A model generated the notes under the pieces. The model saw only the letters and a program-made list of their open reading frames with translations, was not told where the DNA came from and made no database searches. From positions 62,001-126,000 of the forward strand of contig NZ_FOND01000005.1 of the NCBI RefSeq assembly GCF_900112815.1: a stretch of DNA of 64,000 bases, given 5' to 3'. A program made the translations under genes and the position numbers. Source of the stretch: Blastococcus tunisiensis. GTDB lineage: Bacteria > Actinomycetota > Actinomycetes > Mycobacteriales > Geodermatophilaceae. Positions 9,601 to 18,394 of the stretch are shown here, piece after piece; position 1 is the first letter of the stretch, and each line of letters opens with the position of its first letter.

Positions 9601-10415
9601 GCCCAGAAGCCGGCGAAGTCCATCTCCTCGGCGGCCTTGATCGAGGCCACGACGAGGGAGCGCGAGCCGTCGGACTTCGGCAGGTCGATGGCCAGCCCGA
9701 AGTTCACGTGCTCGGGCTGCACCAGCACCGGCTTGCCGTCGACCTCGGCGTAGGCGTTGTTCATGTTCGGGAAGTCGTCCAGCGCCCGGACCAGCGCATA
9801 ACCGATCAGGTGGGTGAAGGAGATCTTCCCGCCCCGGGAGCGGGCGAGGTGGTTGTTGATGACGATGCGGTTGTCGGCCAGCAGCTTCGCCGGCACCGCC
9901 CGCACGCTCGTGGCCGTGGGCACGGTCAGCGAGACGTTCATGTTCTTGACCACGGCGGCGGCGGCACCGCGCAGCGGCGACTGCGAGCCGGCGGCCACCG
10001 GGGGAGCGGGGACCTTCGCGGCGGGCTTGTCCGCGGGCTTGTCGGTGGCCTTGCCCGCGGTGGTGTCGGCCGGCTTCTCCGCGGGCTTGCCGGCCGGCTT
10101 CTCGGCGGCCTTCCGGGCCGGTGCGGCCGGAGCGGCCGGAGCGGCCTCGCGGGCCGGGGCCGGAGCGCTCGACCGGTCCGCCGGCCGGGCCGCCGGAGCG
10201 CCGTTCCCGGTGGCGGCCGGCTCCTCCCGGTCGGCGCCGCCGGCCGGGCCGCCGGGGCGGTAGTCGGCGAAGAACTCGTGCCAGGCCTGGTCCACGCTCG
10301 AGGGGTCGGCCAGGTACTGCTGGTACATCTCCTCGACCAGCCACTCGTTGGTGCCGAATCCCGCGACCGGGGAGGAGGACGCGGAGGAGGGCCGGGATGA
10401 ACTCACGCTTGACAC
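6630..10415 (-). CDS. kgd: Multifunctional 2-oxoglutarate decarboxylase/dehydrogenase E1-E2 (Kgd/OdhA)
   Basis: A 1261-aa actinobacterial fusion of the 2-oxoglutarate dehydrogenase complex. Segments in order: an N-terminal E1-like tail ([16 protein letters not shown], ending HEFFADY); an Ala/Pro/Lys-rich linker (about residues 65-160); a lipoyl-less E2 succinyltransferase domain with [13 protein letters not shown]; then the thiamine-pyrophosphate E1 ([29 protein letters not shown]) and transketolase C-terminal half. It produces succinyl-CoA with DlaT and Lpd; GarA/OdhI-type FHA control is known for the family. I chose GTG 10415 (another in-frame GTG at 10406), preceded by AGAAGG. Confidence 0.93.
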   Translation of the reverse strand: MSSVSSSRPSSASSSPVAGFGTNEWLVEEMYQQYLADPSSVDQAWHEFFADYRPGGPAGGADREEPAATGNGAPAARPADRSSAPAPAREAAPAAPAAPARKAAEKPAGKPAEKPADTTAGKATDKPADKPAAKVPAPPVAAGSQSPLRGAAAAVVKNMNVSLTVPTATSVRAVPAKLLADNRIVINNHLARSRGGKISFTHLIGYALVRALDDFPNMNNAYAEVDGKPVLVQPEHVNFGLAIDLPKSDGSRSLVVASIKAAEEMDFAGFWAAYEDIIRRARANKLTMEDFSGTTISLTNPGTIGTNHSVPRLTAGQGAIIGVGAMEYPAEFQGMNPDALTEMAVSKIITLTSTYDHRIIQGAESGDFLRRLHALLLGEDGFYDEVFRSLRIPYEPVRWMPDVRITREGQIDKEARVIEVIESYRRNGHLMADTDPLEFKVRTHPDLDILEHGLTLWDLDRRFPVGGFAGERLMALRDILGVLRNSYCRTVGVEYMHITDPEEREWLQERIEVKHDQPEREKQKHILGRLNAAEAFETFLQTKYVGQKRFSLEGGESVIPILDEVLIAGTDHGLDEVAIGMAHRGRLNVLANVLGKSYAKIFGEFEGNIDPGTVQGSGDVKYHLGATGKFRNPFQPDAEIAVSLASNPSHLETVNPVLEGIVRAKQDMIDKGEQGFTVLPVLLHGDSAFAGQGVVAETLNLSQLRGYRTGGTVHVVINNQVGFTTSPTAARSSLYSTDVARMVNAPIFHVNGDDPEACVRVARLAVEYRQAFKKDVVVDLVCYRRRGHNEGDDPSMTQPQMYDIIDRKRSVRKLYTEALVGRGDITLQEAEEALKDYRGQLERAFAETHDAQDSSKPEPVMDPRTPQESQVTTAITREVLKAVGDAHVSFPPDFTPHPKLQKMLEKRAAMASEGGIDWAMGELLAFGSLLMDGVPVRLAGQDSRRGTFVQRHSVLIDREDGAEYTPLANLTEDQAKFFVYDSLLSEYAAVGFEYGYSVANPKALVLWEAQFGDFVDGAQMVIDEFISSGEAKWGQRSGVVMLLPHGMEGQGPDHSSGRPERFLQLCAENNMTVANCSTPSNYFHLLRRQALSDVHRPLVVFTPKSLLRAKAAVSAVEDFTEQNFRSVLPDTGVGGEPLDASAVRRVLLCSGKVAYDLMAQRESDGTADTAIVRVEQLYPLPAEQIRAELERYPGATDVVWVQEEPMNMGAWQFMAVNLPEHLPEGRTFRRVSRRASASPAVGSAKVHEVEQRQLVAEAFAD

Positions 10416-10530
10416 GGGGTCGAGTGCCTTCTTCGTCTGTGGGCGGCGGCGTCTGGTGCAGTCGTCTCGGCCGCGGCGTGGCCGCAGGCCCGTGGTGCGG
10501 AGCCTGTGGACACGGCTGGACCAGGTGTCG

Positions 10531-10536
10531 AGTCTA
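10531..10536 (-). promoter_or_regulatory. Candidate -10 of kgd
   Basis: On the minus strand this reads TAGACT, about 115 nt upstream of the kgd start. No convincing -35 was found, so this is tentative. Confidence 0.3.
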
Positions 10537-10571
10537 CGCCCGGTCGTCACTGCCGACCGGGTGCGACGGTC

Positions 10572-11378
10572 CTAGTCGGTGGCGCCGTGCGCGACCAGCA
10601 ACTGGACCAGGGCGTCGTCCGCGGTGGCGCGGACGGAGTCGTCCTGCCGGTGCCGCGCGGCGGAGACCCGGCTGATGTCCAGCGCGCTGGCGCCGTCGTT
10701 CGTCGTGGCGTTGACGTCGGCACCGGCGGCGAGCAGCACCCGGACGATCTCCAGGGTCTCCTCCGTGCCGCCGGACACGGCGGCGTGCAGGGGGGCCCGC
10801 CCCGTGTCGGGATCGCGGCGGTGGACGTCGGCCCCGGCGTCCAGGAGCAGCTGCACGAGCTCGAGCCGCGCCCCTCCGGCCGCCGCGTGCAGCGCCCCGC
10901 GGTCGGCGTCCGCGCCGCGCTCGAGGAGCAGCCGCGCGGTGGCGGCGGCTCCGCCGAGGGCGGCCCAGGAGAGCAGGTCCAGGCCGGAGCCCGCGTCGTC
11001 GAGCGTCGCGCCGTCGTCCAGGTGGGCGGAGAGCTCGTCGAGCCGGCCGAGGTAGGCCGCGGTCGGGGCGTCCAGGGTCGCGCCCAGCTCCAGGAGCACC
11101 GGCACCAGCGGGGGGCAGAACTCCAGGGCCACGTGCAGCGGCGTCCGGTCGTGCTCGGTCCGCGCACCGAGCTCCGCGCCGGCTGCCACGAGCAGGCGCA
11201 CGAGGTCGTGCCGGCCCGCCGCGACGGCGACGTGCAGCGGTGTCCAGCCGCCCTGCCCGTCGCGCTCCACGGTGCTGCCGAGCAGGCGCGGGGTGGACTC
11301 GATCGCGGTCCGGACGGCGTCGGTGTCGCCCTCCTCGATCAGCCGGCCCAGTCGCTGGGCGGTCATGCGAGTGGTCAC
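10572..11378 (-). CDS. Ankyrin-repeat protein
   Basis: A 268-aa soluble protein made of ankyrin repeats. Clear units are GGWTPLHVAVAAGRHDLVRLLV, split here as GGWTPLHVAVAAG plus RHDLVRLLV, then DRTPLHVALE, GALHAAAGG, RAPLHAAVSGG and GASALDISR, interspersed with GADV/GAEL loops. No catalytic domain is present, so it is likely a protein-binding scaffold with unknown partner. The start is GTG 11378 with AAGGA 5 nt upstream; ATG at 11366 is an alternative. Confidence 0.85.
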   Translation of the reverse strand: MTTRMTAQRLGRLIEEGDTDAVRTAIESTPRLLGSTVERDGQGGWTPLHVAVAAGRHDLVRLLVAAGAELGARTEHDRTPLHVALEFCPPLVPVLLELGATLDAPTAAYLGRLDELSAHLDDGATLDDAGSGLDLLSWAALGGAAATARLLLERGADADRGALHAAAGGARLELVQLLLDAGADVHRRDPDTGRAPLHAAVSGGTEETLEIVRVLLAAGADVNATTNDGASALDISRVSAARHRQDDSVRATADDALVQLLVAHGATD

Positions 11379-11409
11379 ACGTGTCCTTCGGGGTCGGGAA
11401 CGGGCGAGC

Positions 11410-11453
11410 GGCCCTCCCCGCGGCGCCGCCGGCAGCGGGCAGCGGGGAGGACC
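11410..11453 (-). terminator. Hairpin downstream of the ABC exporter genes
   Basis: GGCCCTCCCCGC and GCGGGGAGGACC form a 12-bp stem with one mismatch and a 20-nt GC-rich loop. It lies after the ABC permease stop and upstream of the ankyrin gene. There is no U-tract. The arms resemble the dispersed 3' stem-loop family, but the loop is shorter. Confidence 0.5.
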
Positions 11454-11518
11454 CCGTCCCGCCCACCCTTCCACGTGCGGGCGGGCTCCCGGGAGGGGGC
11501 GAGGGTGTGCTCCTGCCG

Positions 11519-12274
11519 CTAGACGACGTCGCGCCGCACGGCCAGCAGCGTGCCGAGGAGGGCGGCGAGGAGTCCGTATCCGAGAAGCAGGAGGGCGCCC
11601 TGCCAGGCGCCGAGCAGCTCCGGGCCCTCGAAGGTGGCGGTCAGCGCCTCCAGGCCGCCACCCGGCATCCACTTGTAGGCCCCCGAGGTCGCGGGGATCG
11701 AGCGGATGACCGGCTCGACCACGAACAGGTACACCAGCCCGCCGACGATGGCCCCGACCTGGTTGCGCAGCAGCGCCCCCAGGCCCACCCCGATGACGGC
11801 GTAGATGACCAGGGCGAGCAGCGAGCTGCCCAGCACCTCGAGGTTCTCCGCGTTCAGCGACGGCGCCGCGCCCCGGGCGCCGGCGTGGATCAGGACCGTC
11901 ACGTAGTTCACCGCGACGACGACCAGTGCGAACGCGACCGAGACCAGCGCGTAGGCCACCAGCTTGGCCACGACGACCTGCCAGCGGCGGGGCGTCGTGA
12001 GGAAGGTCGGCGTGGCGGTGCGGTGCCGGTACTCCTGGGTCATCCCGATGATGCCGAGGATGAGGAACAGGATGTTCGCGTTCGCCCCGGTCGCCAGCGC
12101 GAGCTGCTCGTAGAGCGGGGTGCCCACGTCGGGGATGCCGCTCTCGGCGTTGCCGGCGAAGGAGGTGAACAGGATAGAGAACCCGATGACCAGGACGACG
12201 GCGCCGAGCAGCAGCCCGAGCCAGACCTTGGTGGTGAACAGCTTGGTCCACTCGGCACGCACCAGGCGGATCAT
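11519..12274 (-). CDS. ABC transporter permease (ABC-2 type)
   Basis: A 251-aa membrane protein with about six transmembrane segments. It starts MIRLVRAEWTKLFTTKVW, the amphipathic entry of ABC-2 permeases, and carries MTQEYRHRTATPTFLTTPRR, the conserved cytoplasmic loop of this subfamily. Its ATG overlaps the ATPase stop by 4 nt (ATGA), so the two are translated together as an exporter. The cargo is unknown; such pairs often export drugs, lipids or antimicrobial compounds. Confidence 0.88.
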   Translation of the reverse strand: MIRLVRAEWTKLFTTKVWLGLLLGAVVLVIGFSILFTSFAGNAESGIPDVGTPLYEQLALATGANANILFLILGIIGMTQEYRHRTATPTFLTTPRRWQVVVAKLVAYALVSVAFALVVVAVNYVTVLIHAGARGAAPSLNAENLEVLGSSLLALVIYAVIGVGLGALLRNQVGAIVGGLVYLFVVEPVIRSIPATSGAYKWMPGGGLEALTATFEGPELLGAWQGALLLLGYGLLAALLGTLLAVRRDVV

Positions 12275-13272
12275 CGGGTGGCCTCCTGACCGGTGGTCGA
12301 CGGCGCGGCGAACTGCTCGGAGCCGCTGGTGAGCTGGAAGTAGATCTCCTCGAGGCCGCTGGTGCGGCTGCGCAGCTCGTGCAGCTCGATCCCGGCGGCG
12401 AACGCGGTCCGCCCCACGTCGGCGGGAGTGGAACCGTGCACGGTGAGGGTGCCGTCCTCCTGGACCGCCGCGACGCCGTCGGCGCGCAGCACGTCGGCCA
12501 GCCGGGTGATCTCGGGGCTGCGCACCAGCACCGTCCCGGCGCCGTCGGCCCCGGAGCGCAGCTGCTCCATGGACCCCTCGCGGACCAGCCGCCCGGCCCC
12601 GACGATCACCACCCGGTCGACGGTCTGCTCGACCTCCGACAGCAGGTGGCTCGAGACCAGCACGGTCCGCCCCTGGTCGTGCGCGAGGTGGCGGAGGAAG
12701 CCGCGCAGCCACTGGATGCCTTCGGGGTCCAGCCCGTTGGCCGGCTCGTCGAGGACGAGGACGCCGGGATCGCCGAGCAGGGCGGTGGCGAGGGCCAGCC
12801 GCTGCCGCATGCCGAGGGAGTAGCCCCCCGCCCGGCGGTTGCCGGCGTCGGCCAGGCCGACCTGGACCAGGACCTCGTCGGCCCGGGACAGCGGGAAGCC
12901 GGCGGCCCGGCAGTAGACCCGCAGGTGGTTGCGCCCGGAGCGCGCGGGGTGGAAGGCGGTCTCCAGCACCGCGCCCACGGTCCGCAGCGGAGTGGGGAGG
13001 GCGGTGTAGGGGGCGCCGTTGAAGGTCGCCGTCCCGGAGTCGGGCTGCATGAGGCCGAGCAGCATCCGCAGCGTGGTCGTCTTGCCGGCGCCGTTCGGCC
13101 CGAGGAAGCCGGTGACCGTCCCCGGCTCCACGGTGAAGCCGAGGTCGGACACGGCTCGCACCTGCCCGAAGGACTTGCTGAGGCCGCGCACCTCGACCCG
13201 GACAGGGTCGACCGTCGCGGTGCTTGCGATGGAAATGATGTCTCCTCGTCGTGGGGCGCGGGTCCCCGCCAT
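12271..13272 (-). CDS. ABC transporter ATP-binding protein
   Basis: A nucleotide-binding subunit with Walker A GPNGAGKTT, signature YSLGMRQRL, Walker B VLVLDEPANGLDP and a C-terminal DrrA-like extension. It pairs with the overlapping permease downstream. The ATG at 13272 has no ribosome-binding site. Homology begins only around VRVEVRGLSKSFG, and a strong GAGGAG lies at 13242-13247, just upstream of ATC/ATT codons in frame (13239-13230). The real N-terminus may therefore be shorter by 11-14 residues and use a rare start. Confidence 0.85.
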   Translation of the reverse strand: MAGTRAPRRGDIISIASTATVDPVRVEVRGLSKSFGQVRAVSDLGFTVEPGTVTGFLGPNGAGKTTTLRMLLGLMQPDSGTATFNGAPYTALPTPLRTVGAVLETAFHPARSGRNHLRVYCRAAGFPLSRADEVLVQVGLADAGNRRAGGYSLGMRQRLALATALLGDPGVLVLDEPANGLDPEGIQWLRGFLRHLAHDQGRTVLVSSHLLSEVEQTVDRVVIVGAGRLVREGSMEQLRSGADGAGTVLVRSPEITRLADVLRADGVAAVQEDGTLTVHGSTPADVGRTAFAAGIELHELRSRTSGLEEIYFQLTSGSEQFAAPSTTGQEATR

Positions 13273-13381
13273 CCAAGCGCACCAGGGGTTGCTCCCGGGA
13301 GCCCCGGCGCCTCCGGGCGCGCCGCCGGGCGTGCGCCGGCCCCGAGATCATCTCGGCGTGACCCCTGGCACAGGCCTCACA

Positions 13382-13387
13382 TAGAGT
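13382..13387 (+). promoter_or_regulatory. -10 element of the universal stress protein gene
   Basis: TAGAGT ends 7 nt before the GTG at 13395. No Shine-Dalgarno precedes this GTG, consistent with a leaderless mRNA and favouring 13395 over the GTG at 13386, which would lie inside the -10. Confidence 0.5.
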
Positions 13388-13394
13388 GCCCGCC

Positions 13395-13865
13395 GTGAGC
13401 GAGACCTCGAACGCCTACCGCACGGTCGTCGTCGGGACCGACGGGTCGGAGTCCTCCCTGCGCGCCGTCGCGCGCGCCGGTGCCCTGGCCGGCGCCTGCG
13501 GGGCCACGCTGGTCATCGCGTGCGCCTACCTGCCGACCGAGGCCGACGACCGGGAGCTCGCCCGCGCGCAGGACCTGCTGGGCGACGAGGCCTACCAGGT
13601 GGTCGGCTCCCATCCCGCCGAGGACACCGTGCGGACGGCCGCCGAGCGGGCCGGCGCCGCCGGGGCCACGAGGGTGAAGACGGTGGCCGTGCAGGGCTCG
13701 CCGGTGGAGACGCTGCTGGACGTGGTCCGCCGGGAGGACGCCGACCTGCTCGTGGTCGGCAACCGCGGGCTGGCCGGGATCAAGGGCCGCCTGCTGGGCT
13801 CGGTGCCGGCCGACGCCACCCGCCGCTCCGAGTGCGACGTGCTCGTCGTCCACACGACCGGCTGA
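13395..13865 (+). CDS. Universal stress protein (UspA family)
   Basis: A single-domain Usp of 156 aa. It opens with YRTVVVGTDGSESS (Walker-like Asp and Ser). Near the C-terminus it has the ATP-binding pattern G-x2-G-x9-G-S in GNRGLAGIKGRLLGS, so nucleotide binding is likely. I chose GTG 13395 on the basis of the -10 position; an in-frame GTG at 13386 also exists. It is followed 13 nt later by the adenylate cyclase gene, possibly in one transcript. Confidence 0.9.
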   Translation: MSETSNAYRTVVVGTDGSESSLRAVARAGALAGACGATLVIACAYLPTEADDRELARAQDLLGDEAYQVVGSHPAEDTVRTAAERAGAAGATRVKTVAVQGSPVETLLDVVRREDADLLVVGNRGLAGIKGRLLGSVPADATRRSECDVLVVHTTG

Positions 13866-13878
13866 GCCCCGGCCGCGG

Positions 13879-14985
13879 ATGGACACCCCGGGGGAGCGGC
13901 CCGGCGTGGACGCCCGGGCGGCGCTCGAGCAGCTGCTGCTCGACGGTCCGCGGCGCTACACCCGCCTGCAGGTCGCCGCGCTGGCCGGCATGGCCCCGGA
14001 GCGCACCCAGCGGCTGTGGCGGGCGCTCGGCTTCCCGGACGCCGCCGACGACGACCCGGCGTTCACCGACGCCGACGTCGCGGTCCTGGGCGTGCTGTCC
14101 ACCCTGATCGACTCCGGCTTCGTCGGTCCGGAGACCGAGGCGTCGATCGCGCGGGCCATGGGCCAGTCGCTGTCCCGCCTGGCGGACTGGCAGACCGACA
14201 TGCTCGCCGACGCCCTCTTCCGGGCCGGCGCACACGGCGACCGGCCGGACGCCACCGCGGCGGAGGCCGTCGAGGCAGCCCGGACGCTGCTGCCCAGGCT
14301 GCGCGAGGTCCAGGACTACGTGTGGCGTCGGCACCTCGCGGCGAACGCCGACCGGCTGCTGACCGTGACCGCGCCGGGTGACCGCCGGCAGCTCGCCGTG
14401 GGTTTCGCCGACCTCGTCGGCTACACCTCCCGCACGCGGGGCATGGGCGGGCGCGAGCTCGGCGTCATGGTGGAGGACTTCGAGAGCATCGCCGCCGAGG
14501 TCATCGCGCGGCACCACGGCCGCGTCGTGAAGACGGTGGGGGACGGCGTCCTGTTCACCGCGGGCAGCGCACTCGACGCCGTCGAGATCGGGCTGCAGCT
14601 CCCCGTCGCCTGGGCCGCCGACGACCGGCCACCGCTCCGGGTGGGCGCCGCCTACGGCGCGGTGCTGACCAGGCTCGGCGACGTCTACTCACCGGTCGTC
14701 AACCTCGCCAGCCGGCTGACCTCGCTGGCCCGCCCCGGGACGATGCTCGTCGACCGGGACCTGGCCGACCACGTGCGCCAGCACCCGGCCTACCGCGTCC
14801 GGCCGCTGCGCCGGGTGTCGGTCCGCGGCTACGACCACCTCCAGCCGTGGCTGGTCCGCCGCCGGCCCGCGGGGGACGCCGCGGCCACGCCGGACGGCGG
14901 CGACGAGCACACCCACGACGAGCACGGCTACGACGAGGAGGCCTTCGCCGAGGACGACGGGCGGGACGACGGCGAAACCGTGTGA
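13879..14985 (+). CDS. Adenylate/guanylate cyclase with N-terminal sensor domain
   Basis: A 368-aa class III cyclase. The C-terminal catalytic domain has FADLVGYT (first metal Asp), KTVGDGVLF (substrate Lys and second metal Asp) and SPVVNLASRL (transition-state Asn/Arg), so it is probably active and adenine-specific. The N-terminal helical domain (YTRLQVAALAGM, WRALGFPD, about residues 20-160) resembles the pH-sensing autoinhibitory domain of mycobacterial Rv1264-type cyclases. The last 35 residues are rich in His, Asp and Glu, an unusual tail that might bind metal. Confidence 0.88.
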   Translation: MDTPGERPGVDARAALEQLLLDGPRRYTRLQVAALAGMAPERTQRLWRALGFPDAADDDPAFTDADVAVLGVLSTLIDSGFVGPETEASIARAMGQSLSRLADWQTDMLADALFRAGAHGDRPDATAAEAVEAARTLLPRLREVQDYVWRRHLAANADRLLTVTAPGDRRQLAVGFADLVGYTSRTRGMGGRELGVMVEDFESIAAEVIARHHGRVVKTVGDGVLFTAGSALDAVEIGLQLPVAWAADDRPPLRVGAAYGAVLTRLGDVYSPVVNLASRLTSLARPGTMLVDRDLADHVRQHPAYRVRPLRRVSVRGYDHLQPWLVRRRPAGDAAATPDGGDEHTHDEHGYDEEAFAEDDGRDDGETV

Positions 14986-15004
14986 CCGCCACGCGGCGCT
15001 CGGC

Positions 15005-15010
15005 TATCGT
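15005..15010 (+). promoter_or_regulatory. -10 element upstream of the ABC-F leader
   Basis: TATCGT is followed 6 nt later by a GTG (15017). A weak TGTGAC at 14981-14986 is 18 nt upstream. Transcription would begin on or near the GTG of the five-codon upstream ORF. Confidence 0.45.
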
Positions 15011-15016
15011 CGGGCC

Positions 15017-15034
15017 GTGCTCTCGCTGCGGTAG
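15017..15034 (+). CDS. Possible five-codon leader ORF of the ABC-F gene
   Basis: GTG CTC TCG CTG CGG TAG could encode the peptide MLSLR. It sits directly downstream of a -10, as expected for a leaderless start, and 46 nt before the ABC-F ATG. ABC-F resistance genes are often controlled by ribosome stalling on short leader peptides; here that role is a hypothesis. Confidence 0.3.
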   Translation: MLSLR

Positions 15035-15080
15035 CCGCCGTCCTTCCCGGCCCTCTCGTACCGCCCTAGGAGCACCCGTC

Positions 15081-16718
15081 ATGAGCGCCACCCTCGTCGC
15101 GCGCGGCCTGGCCGCCGGCCACGGCGCCCGCGTGCTGTTCTCCGGCCTGGACCTGGTCGTCGCCCCCGGTGACGTCGTCGGGCTCGTCGGCGTGAACGGC
15201 GCCGGGAAGTCCACCCTCCTGCGGACCCTCGCCGGGGAGCTCCCGGCCGAGGCCGGGTCCGTCGTGGTCAGCCCGCCCACGGCCACGCTGGGCTACCTGC
15301 CCCAGGAGCACGAGCGCCGCGAGGGCGAGACCGTGCTGGCCGCGCTGGAGCGGCGGACCGGCGTGTCCGCCGCCCAGGCGGCGCTGGACACCGCGACCGA
15401 CGACCTTGCCGCGGGCCGCCCGGGCGCCGACGACGACTACGGGCACGCGCTCGAGCACTGGCTCGCACTGGGCGGGGCCGACCTGGAGGAGCGGGCCGGG
15501 GAGGTCGTCGCGCAGGTGGCGCCCGGCGTGGCCCTGGACGCGCCCACCCGGGGCCTCTCCGGTGGTCAGGCCGCCCGCGTCGGACTGGCCGCCCTGATGC
15601 TCTCCCGCTACGACGTGCTCCTGCTCGACGAGCCGACCAACGACCTCGACCTGGCCGGGCTGGACCAGCTCGAGCGGTTCGTCGCCGGGTCGCGGTCCGG
15701 CATCGTGGTCGTCAGCCACGACCGGGAGTTCCTCTCCCGCACCGTGACCCGGGTGGTCGAGCTCGACCTCGCGCAGCAGCTGGTGCGGGTCCACGACGTG
15801 GGGTACGACGCCTACCTGGTGGAGCGCGACGTCGCCCGGCGGCACGCCCGGGAGGAGTACGAGGAGTACGCCGGCACGAAGGCATCGCTGGAGGCCCGGG
15901 CGCGGATGCAGCGCAACTGGATGGCCAAGGGCGTCCGCGACTCGATCAAGAAGTCCAGGGACGGCGACAAGCACATCAAGGCGCACAACCGGGCCTCCTC
16001 GGAGAAGCAGGCGGCCAAGGCCAAGCAGACCGACCGGCGGATCGAGCGGCTCGAGGTGGTGGAGGAACCGCGCAAGGAGTGGGAGCTGCGGCTGGAGATC
16101 GCCGCCGCGCCGCGGGCCGGCGCGGTCGTGGCCACGCTGCGCGGTGCCGTCGTCCACCGGGGCGGGTTCACCCTGGGCCCGGTCGACCTGCAGGTCGACT
16201 GGGGCGACCGGGTGGCCATCACCGGCGGCAACGGCTCGGGCAAGTCCACCCTCCTGGCGGCGCTGCTCGGGCGCGTGCCGCTGGACGAGGGCGCCGGGTC
16301 CGTGGGGCCGGCGGTCCGGCTCGGCGAGATCGACCAGGCCCGCGGACGCTTCCTCGGCGAGCAGCGGCTGCTCGACGCGTTCTCCTCGGAGGTGCCCGAC
16401 TGGCCCACCGCCGAGGTGCGGACGCTGCTGGCGAAGTTCGGGCTCGTCGCCGACCACGTCGTCCGGCCGGCGGGAACGCTGTCGCCCGGCGAGCGGACCC
16501 GCGCGGCGCTGGCGCTGCTGCAGGCCCGCGGGGTGAACGTGCTCGTGCTGGACGAACCCACCAACCACCTCGACCTGCCCGCGATCGAGCAGCTCGAGGA
16601 GGCGCTGGCCGCCTACGAGGGCACCCTGCTGCTGGTGACCCACGACCGCCGCATGCTGGAGTCCGTCGCCACCACCCGCCGCCTCGAGGTCACCGAGGGG
16701 CGCGTCGCCGAGCGGTAG
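15081..16718 (+). CDS. ABC-F ATP-binding protein (soluble, ribosome-associated type)
   Basis: A 545-aa protein with two ABC domains and no membrane segment. Domain 1: Walker A GVNGAGKST, signature LSGGQAARV, Walker B LLLDEPTNDLDL. Domain 2: GGNGSGKST, LSPGERTRA, VLDEPTNHLDL. Between them (about residues 245-325) is a charged linker, rich in Lys/Arg (KKSRDGDKHIKAHNR), which in ABC-F proteins reaches the ribosomal P site. The start is ATG 15081 behind GGAG. It may be a translation factor or an antibiotic-protection protein; the sequence alone does not decide. Confidence 0.9.
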   Translation: MSATLVARGLAAGHGARVLFSGLDLVVAPGDVVGLVGVNGAGKSTLLRTLAGELPAEAGSVVVSPPTATLGYLPQEHERREGETVLAALERRTGVSAAQAALDTATDDLAAGRPGADDDYGHALEHWLALGGADLEERAGEVVAQVAPGVALDAPTRGLSGGQAARVGLAALMLSRYDVLLLDEPTNDLDLAGLDQLERFVAGSRSGIVVVSHDREFLSRTVTRVVELDLAQQLVRVHDVGYDAYLVERDVARRHAREEYEEYAGTKASLEARARMQRNWMAKGVRDSIKKSRDGDKHIKAHNRASSEKQAAKAKQTDRRIERLEVVEEPRKEWELRLEIAAAPRAGAVVATLRGAVVHRGGFTLGPVDLQVDWGDRVAITGGNGSGKSTLLAALLGRVPLDEGAGSVGPAVRLGEIDQARGRFLGEQRLLDAFSSEVPDWPTAEVRTLLAKFGLVADHVVRPAGTLSPGERTRAALALLQARGVNVLVLDEPTNHLDLPAIEQLEEALAAYEGTLLLVTHDRRMLESVATTRRLEVTEGRVAER

Positions 16719-16719
16719 C

Positions 16720-17268
16720 TCAGCCGGCGGGGGCGTCCAGCTCGTCGGCGATGCCGACGGTGTCCATGCCCGCCCACGTCTCCTGCACGTGGTGCGCGAG
16801 CACCATGAGGTCGCGCAGCCGGCCGTCGCGGTCGCGGATGTGGTCGCGCAGCAGGGCCTCGCCGCTGAAGCCCAGGTCGGTGAAGAGCGCGAGCGCGGAG
16901 CCCTGCTCCGCGACGATCTCGACGACCAGCTTCGACAGCCCCGCGGACACGGCGCCCACGAGGGCCTGGCGGGCCAGCTCGCGCCCGAGCCCCGTCCCGC
17001 GCCGGGACGGCGCGACGACCAGGCGCACCTCGCCGACGTGGTCGGACCAGCCGGGCAACCGGCGCACGGCGACGTAGCCGGTCACCTCGTTCCCACCGGC
17101 GTCGACGGACACCCACCGGCGGCCGGGGGAGTCGCCGGCCGCCCACGACCGGACCGTCGCCGGGTCGGTGACCTCCTCCTCGATGAAGGTCAGGTCGCCC
17201 TCGGGCAGCGCCGTGAAGAACCGCAGCAGCGCGTCGCAGTGCCCGGGGCCCAGTTCCACCACCGGCAT
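16720..17268 (-). CDS. GNAT-family N-acetyltransferase
   Basis: A 182-aa single GNAT domain. The acetyl-CoA pyrophosphate loop is RRGTGLG (Q/R-x-x-G-x-G/A) after the beta-strand VRLVVAPS. It is the last gene of the acyl-CoA ligase/coiled-coil/PHA-synthase operon, starting 1 bp after the synthase stop. The substrate is unknown; protein or acyl-CoA-pathway acetylation is possible. It ends 1 bp from the convergent ABC-F gene, leaving no room for a separate terminator. Confidence 0.87.
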   Translation of the reverse strand: MPVVELGPGHCDALLRFFTALPEGDLTFIEEEVTDPATVRSWAAGDSPGRRWVSVDAGGNEVTGYVAVRRLPGWSDHVGEVRLVVAPSRRGTGLGRELARQALVGAVSAGLSKLVVEIVAEQGSALALFTDLGFSGEALLRDHIRDRDGRLRDLMVLAHHVQETWAGMDTVGIADELDAPAG

Positions 17269-17269
17269 G

Positions 17270-18394
17270 TCAGGCCTCCTGTGCCGAGTCGGCGCCGTCG
17301 AGCGGGTCGCTGCGGCGCCGGACGAAGTCGATGATCGTGGGCACCGTCGTCTTCGCGGCCGTGCGGCCGACGACCAGCCCCATGTGCCCGGCGTCCAGCG
17401 GGAGCTCGTGCTTGTCCGGCGAGCCGACGAGGTCGATCAGCGGGGCCGTCGCGTCCGGCGGGACGATGTGGTCGCGGTTGGCCCGGACCGTCAGGAACGG
17501 CACCCGGATGTCGCCCAGGTGCACCGGGTCCCCGCCGACGGTGAGCCGGTCGGTGACCATGCCGTTGCGCCGGACTAGCATCTCCGCGGTCTCCCGGGCG
17601 GCCGCACCGGGGAAGGGCACGTGGTCGTCCGACCAGCCGGTCATCGCCTGGTAGGAGGCCACGTACTCGTCGTTCCAGAGCCGTTCCCACAGGGTGACGT
17701 AGCGGGTCACCTCCGCGGTCGGCGTCAGTGCCCGGAAGCCCTGGACGACGATCGACGGCGGCACGTTGCCGTCGTCGCCGATCACGGAGTCGACGTCCAT
17801 CCCGCCGACGGCGAAGACGTCGGCGAGCGGACCCATGTGCCGGAAGTCCACCGGGGTGGCCAGCACGGTCAGGCTGCGCAACGGCGCATCGGGATGGTGC
17901 GCGGCGTAGAGCAGCGTCAGGTTCCCGCCGAAGCAGTAGCCGAACAGGTTGACCTCGTCGGCGCCGGAGAGCTCGAGCACGCGGTCGATCCCGGCCGGGA
18001 TGTAGTCGTCGACGTAGTCCTCCAGCCGGTTCTCGGCGTCCCGCTCGTCGGGCTCCCCCCAGTCGAGCAGGTACACGTCGAACCCGGCCTTCAGCAGCTG
18101 CTCCACGAAGCTGTTGCCCGGTGTCAGGTCGAGGATGTAGCTGCGGCTCACCAGGCTGAACACGATCAGCAGGGGCGGTCCGTAGCGCACGCCCCCGTAG
18201 GTGTCGAGGTCGTTGCGGTAGTGCCAGAGCTGGGTCCGGCCCCGCTGCCAGACGACGTCCTTGGGGGTCTGGCCGACGCCGGGGCGGTCGACGCCGGCGA
18301 CGAGCTTGACGCCGTTACGGGCGCGCAGGGCGTTGCGCTCGACGTCGCGCCGGACGCGGTCGAGCACCGTCTGCGGGCTGGGCACCGTCGGCAT
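17270..18394 (-). CDS. phaC: Class III-like poly(3-hydroxyalkanoate) synthase PhaC
   Basis: A 374-aa alpha/beta-hydrolase-fold protein. The lipase-like box is GYCFGG with Cys as nucleophile, diagnostic of PHA synthases; ANRDHIVP holds the catalytic Asp and DAGHMGL the His. Its length matches class III PhaC (about 360 aa), which needs a partner subunit. The ATG at 18394 has a strong GGAGGA 5 nt upstream and lies inside the preceding coiled-coil gene, an 80-nt out-of-frame overlap. It probably polymerises 3-hydroxyacyl-CoA in granules. Confidence 0.85.
   Translation of the reverse strand: MPTVPSPQTVLDRVRRDVERNALRARNGVKLVAGVDRPGVGQTPKDVVWQRGRTQLWHYRNDLDTYGGVRYGPPLLIVFSLVSRSYILDLTPGNSFVEQLLKAGFDVYLLDWGEPDERDAENRLEDYVDDYIPAGIDRVLELSGADEVNLFGYCFGGNLTLLYAAHHPDAPLRSLTVLATPVDFRHMGPLADVFAVGGMDVDSVIGDDGNVPPSIVVQGFRALTPTAEVTRYVTLWERLWNDEYVASYQAMTGWSDDHVPFPGAAARETAEMLVRRNGMVTDRLTVGGDPVHLGDIRVPFLTVRANRDHIVPPDATAPLIDLVGSPDKHELPLDAGHMGLVVGRTAAKTTVPTIIDFVRRRSDPLDGADSAQEA

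Noticed and set aside
6675-10400. 1241-aa open frame antisense to kgd
   Set aside because: Shadow of Kgd: low-complexity composition (Val/Arg/Gly/Asp) and no domain, while the minus strand encodes every Kgd motif.
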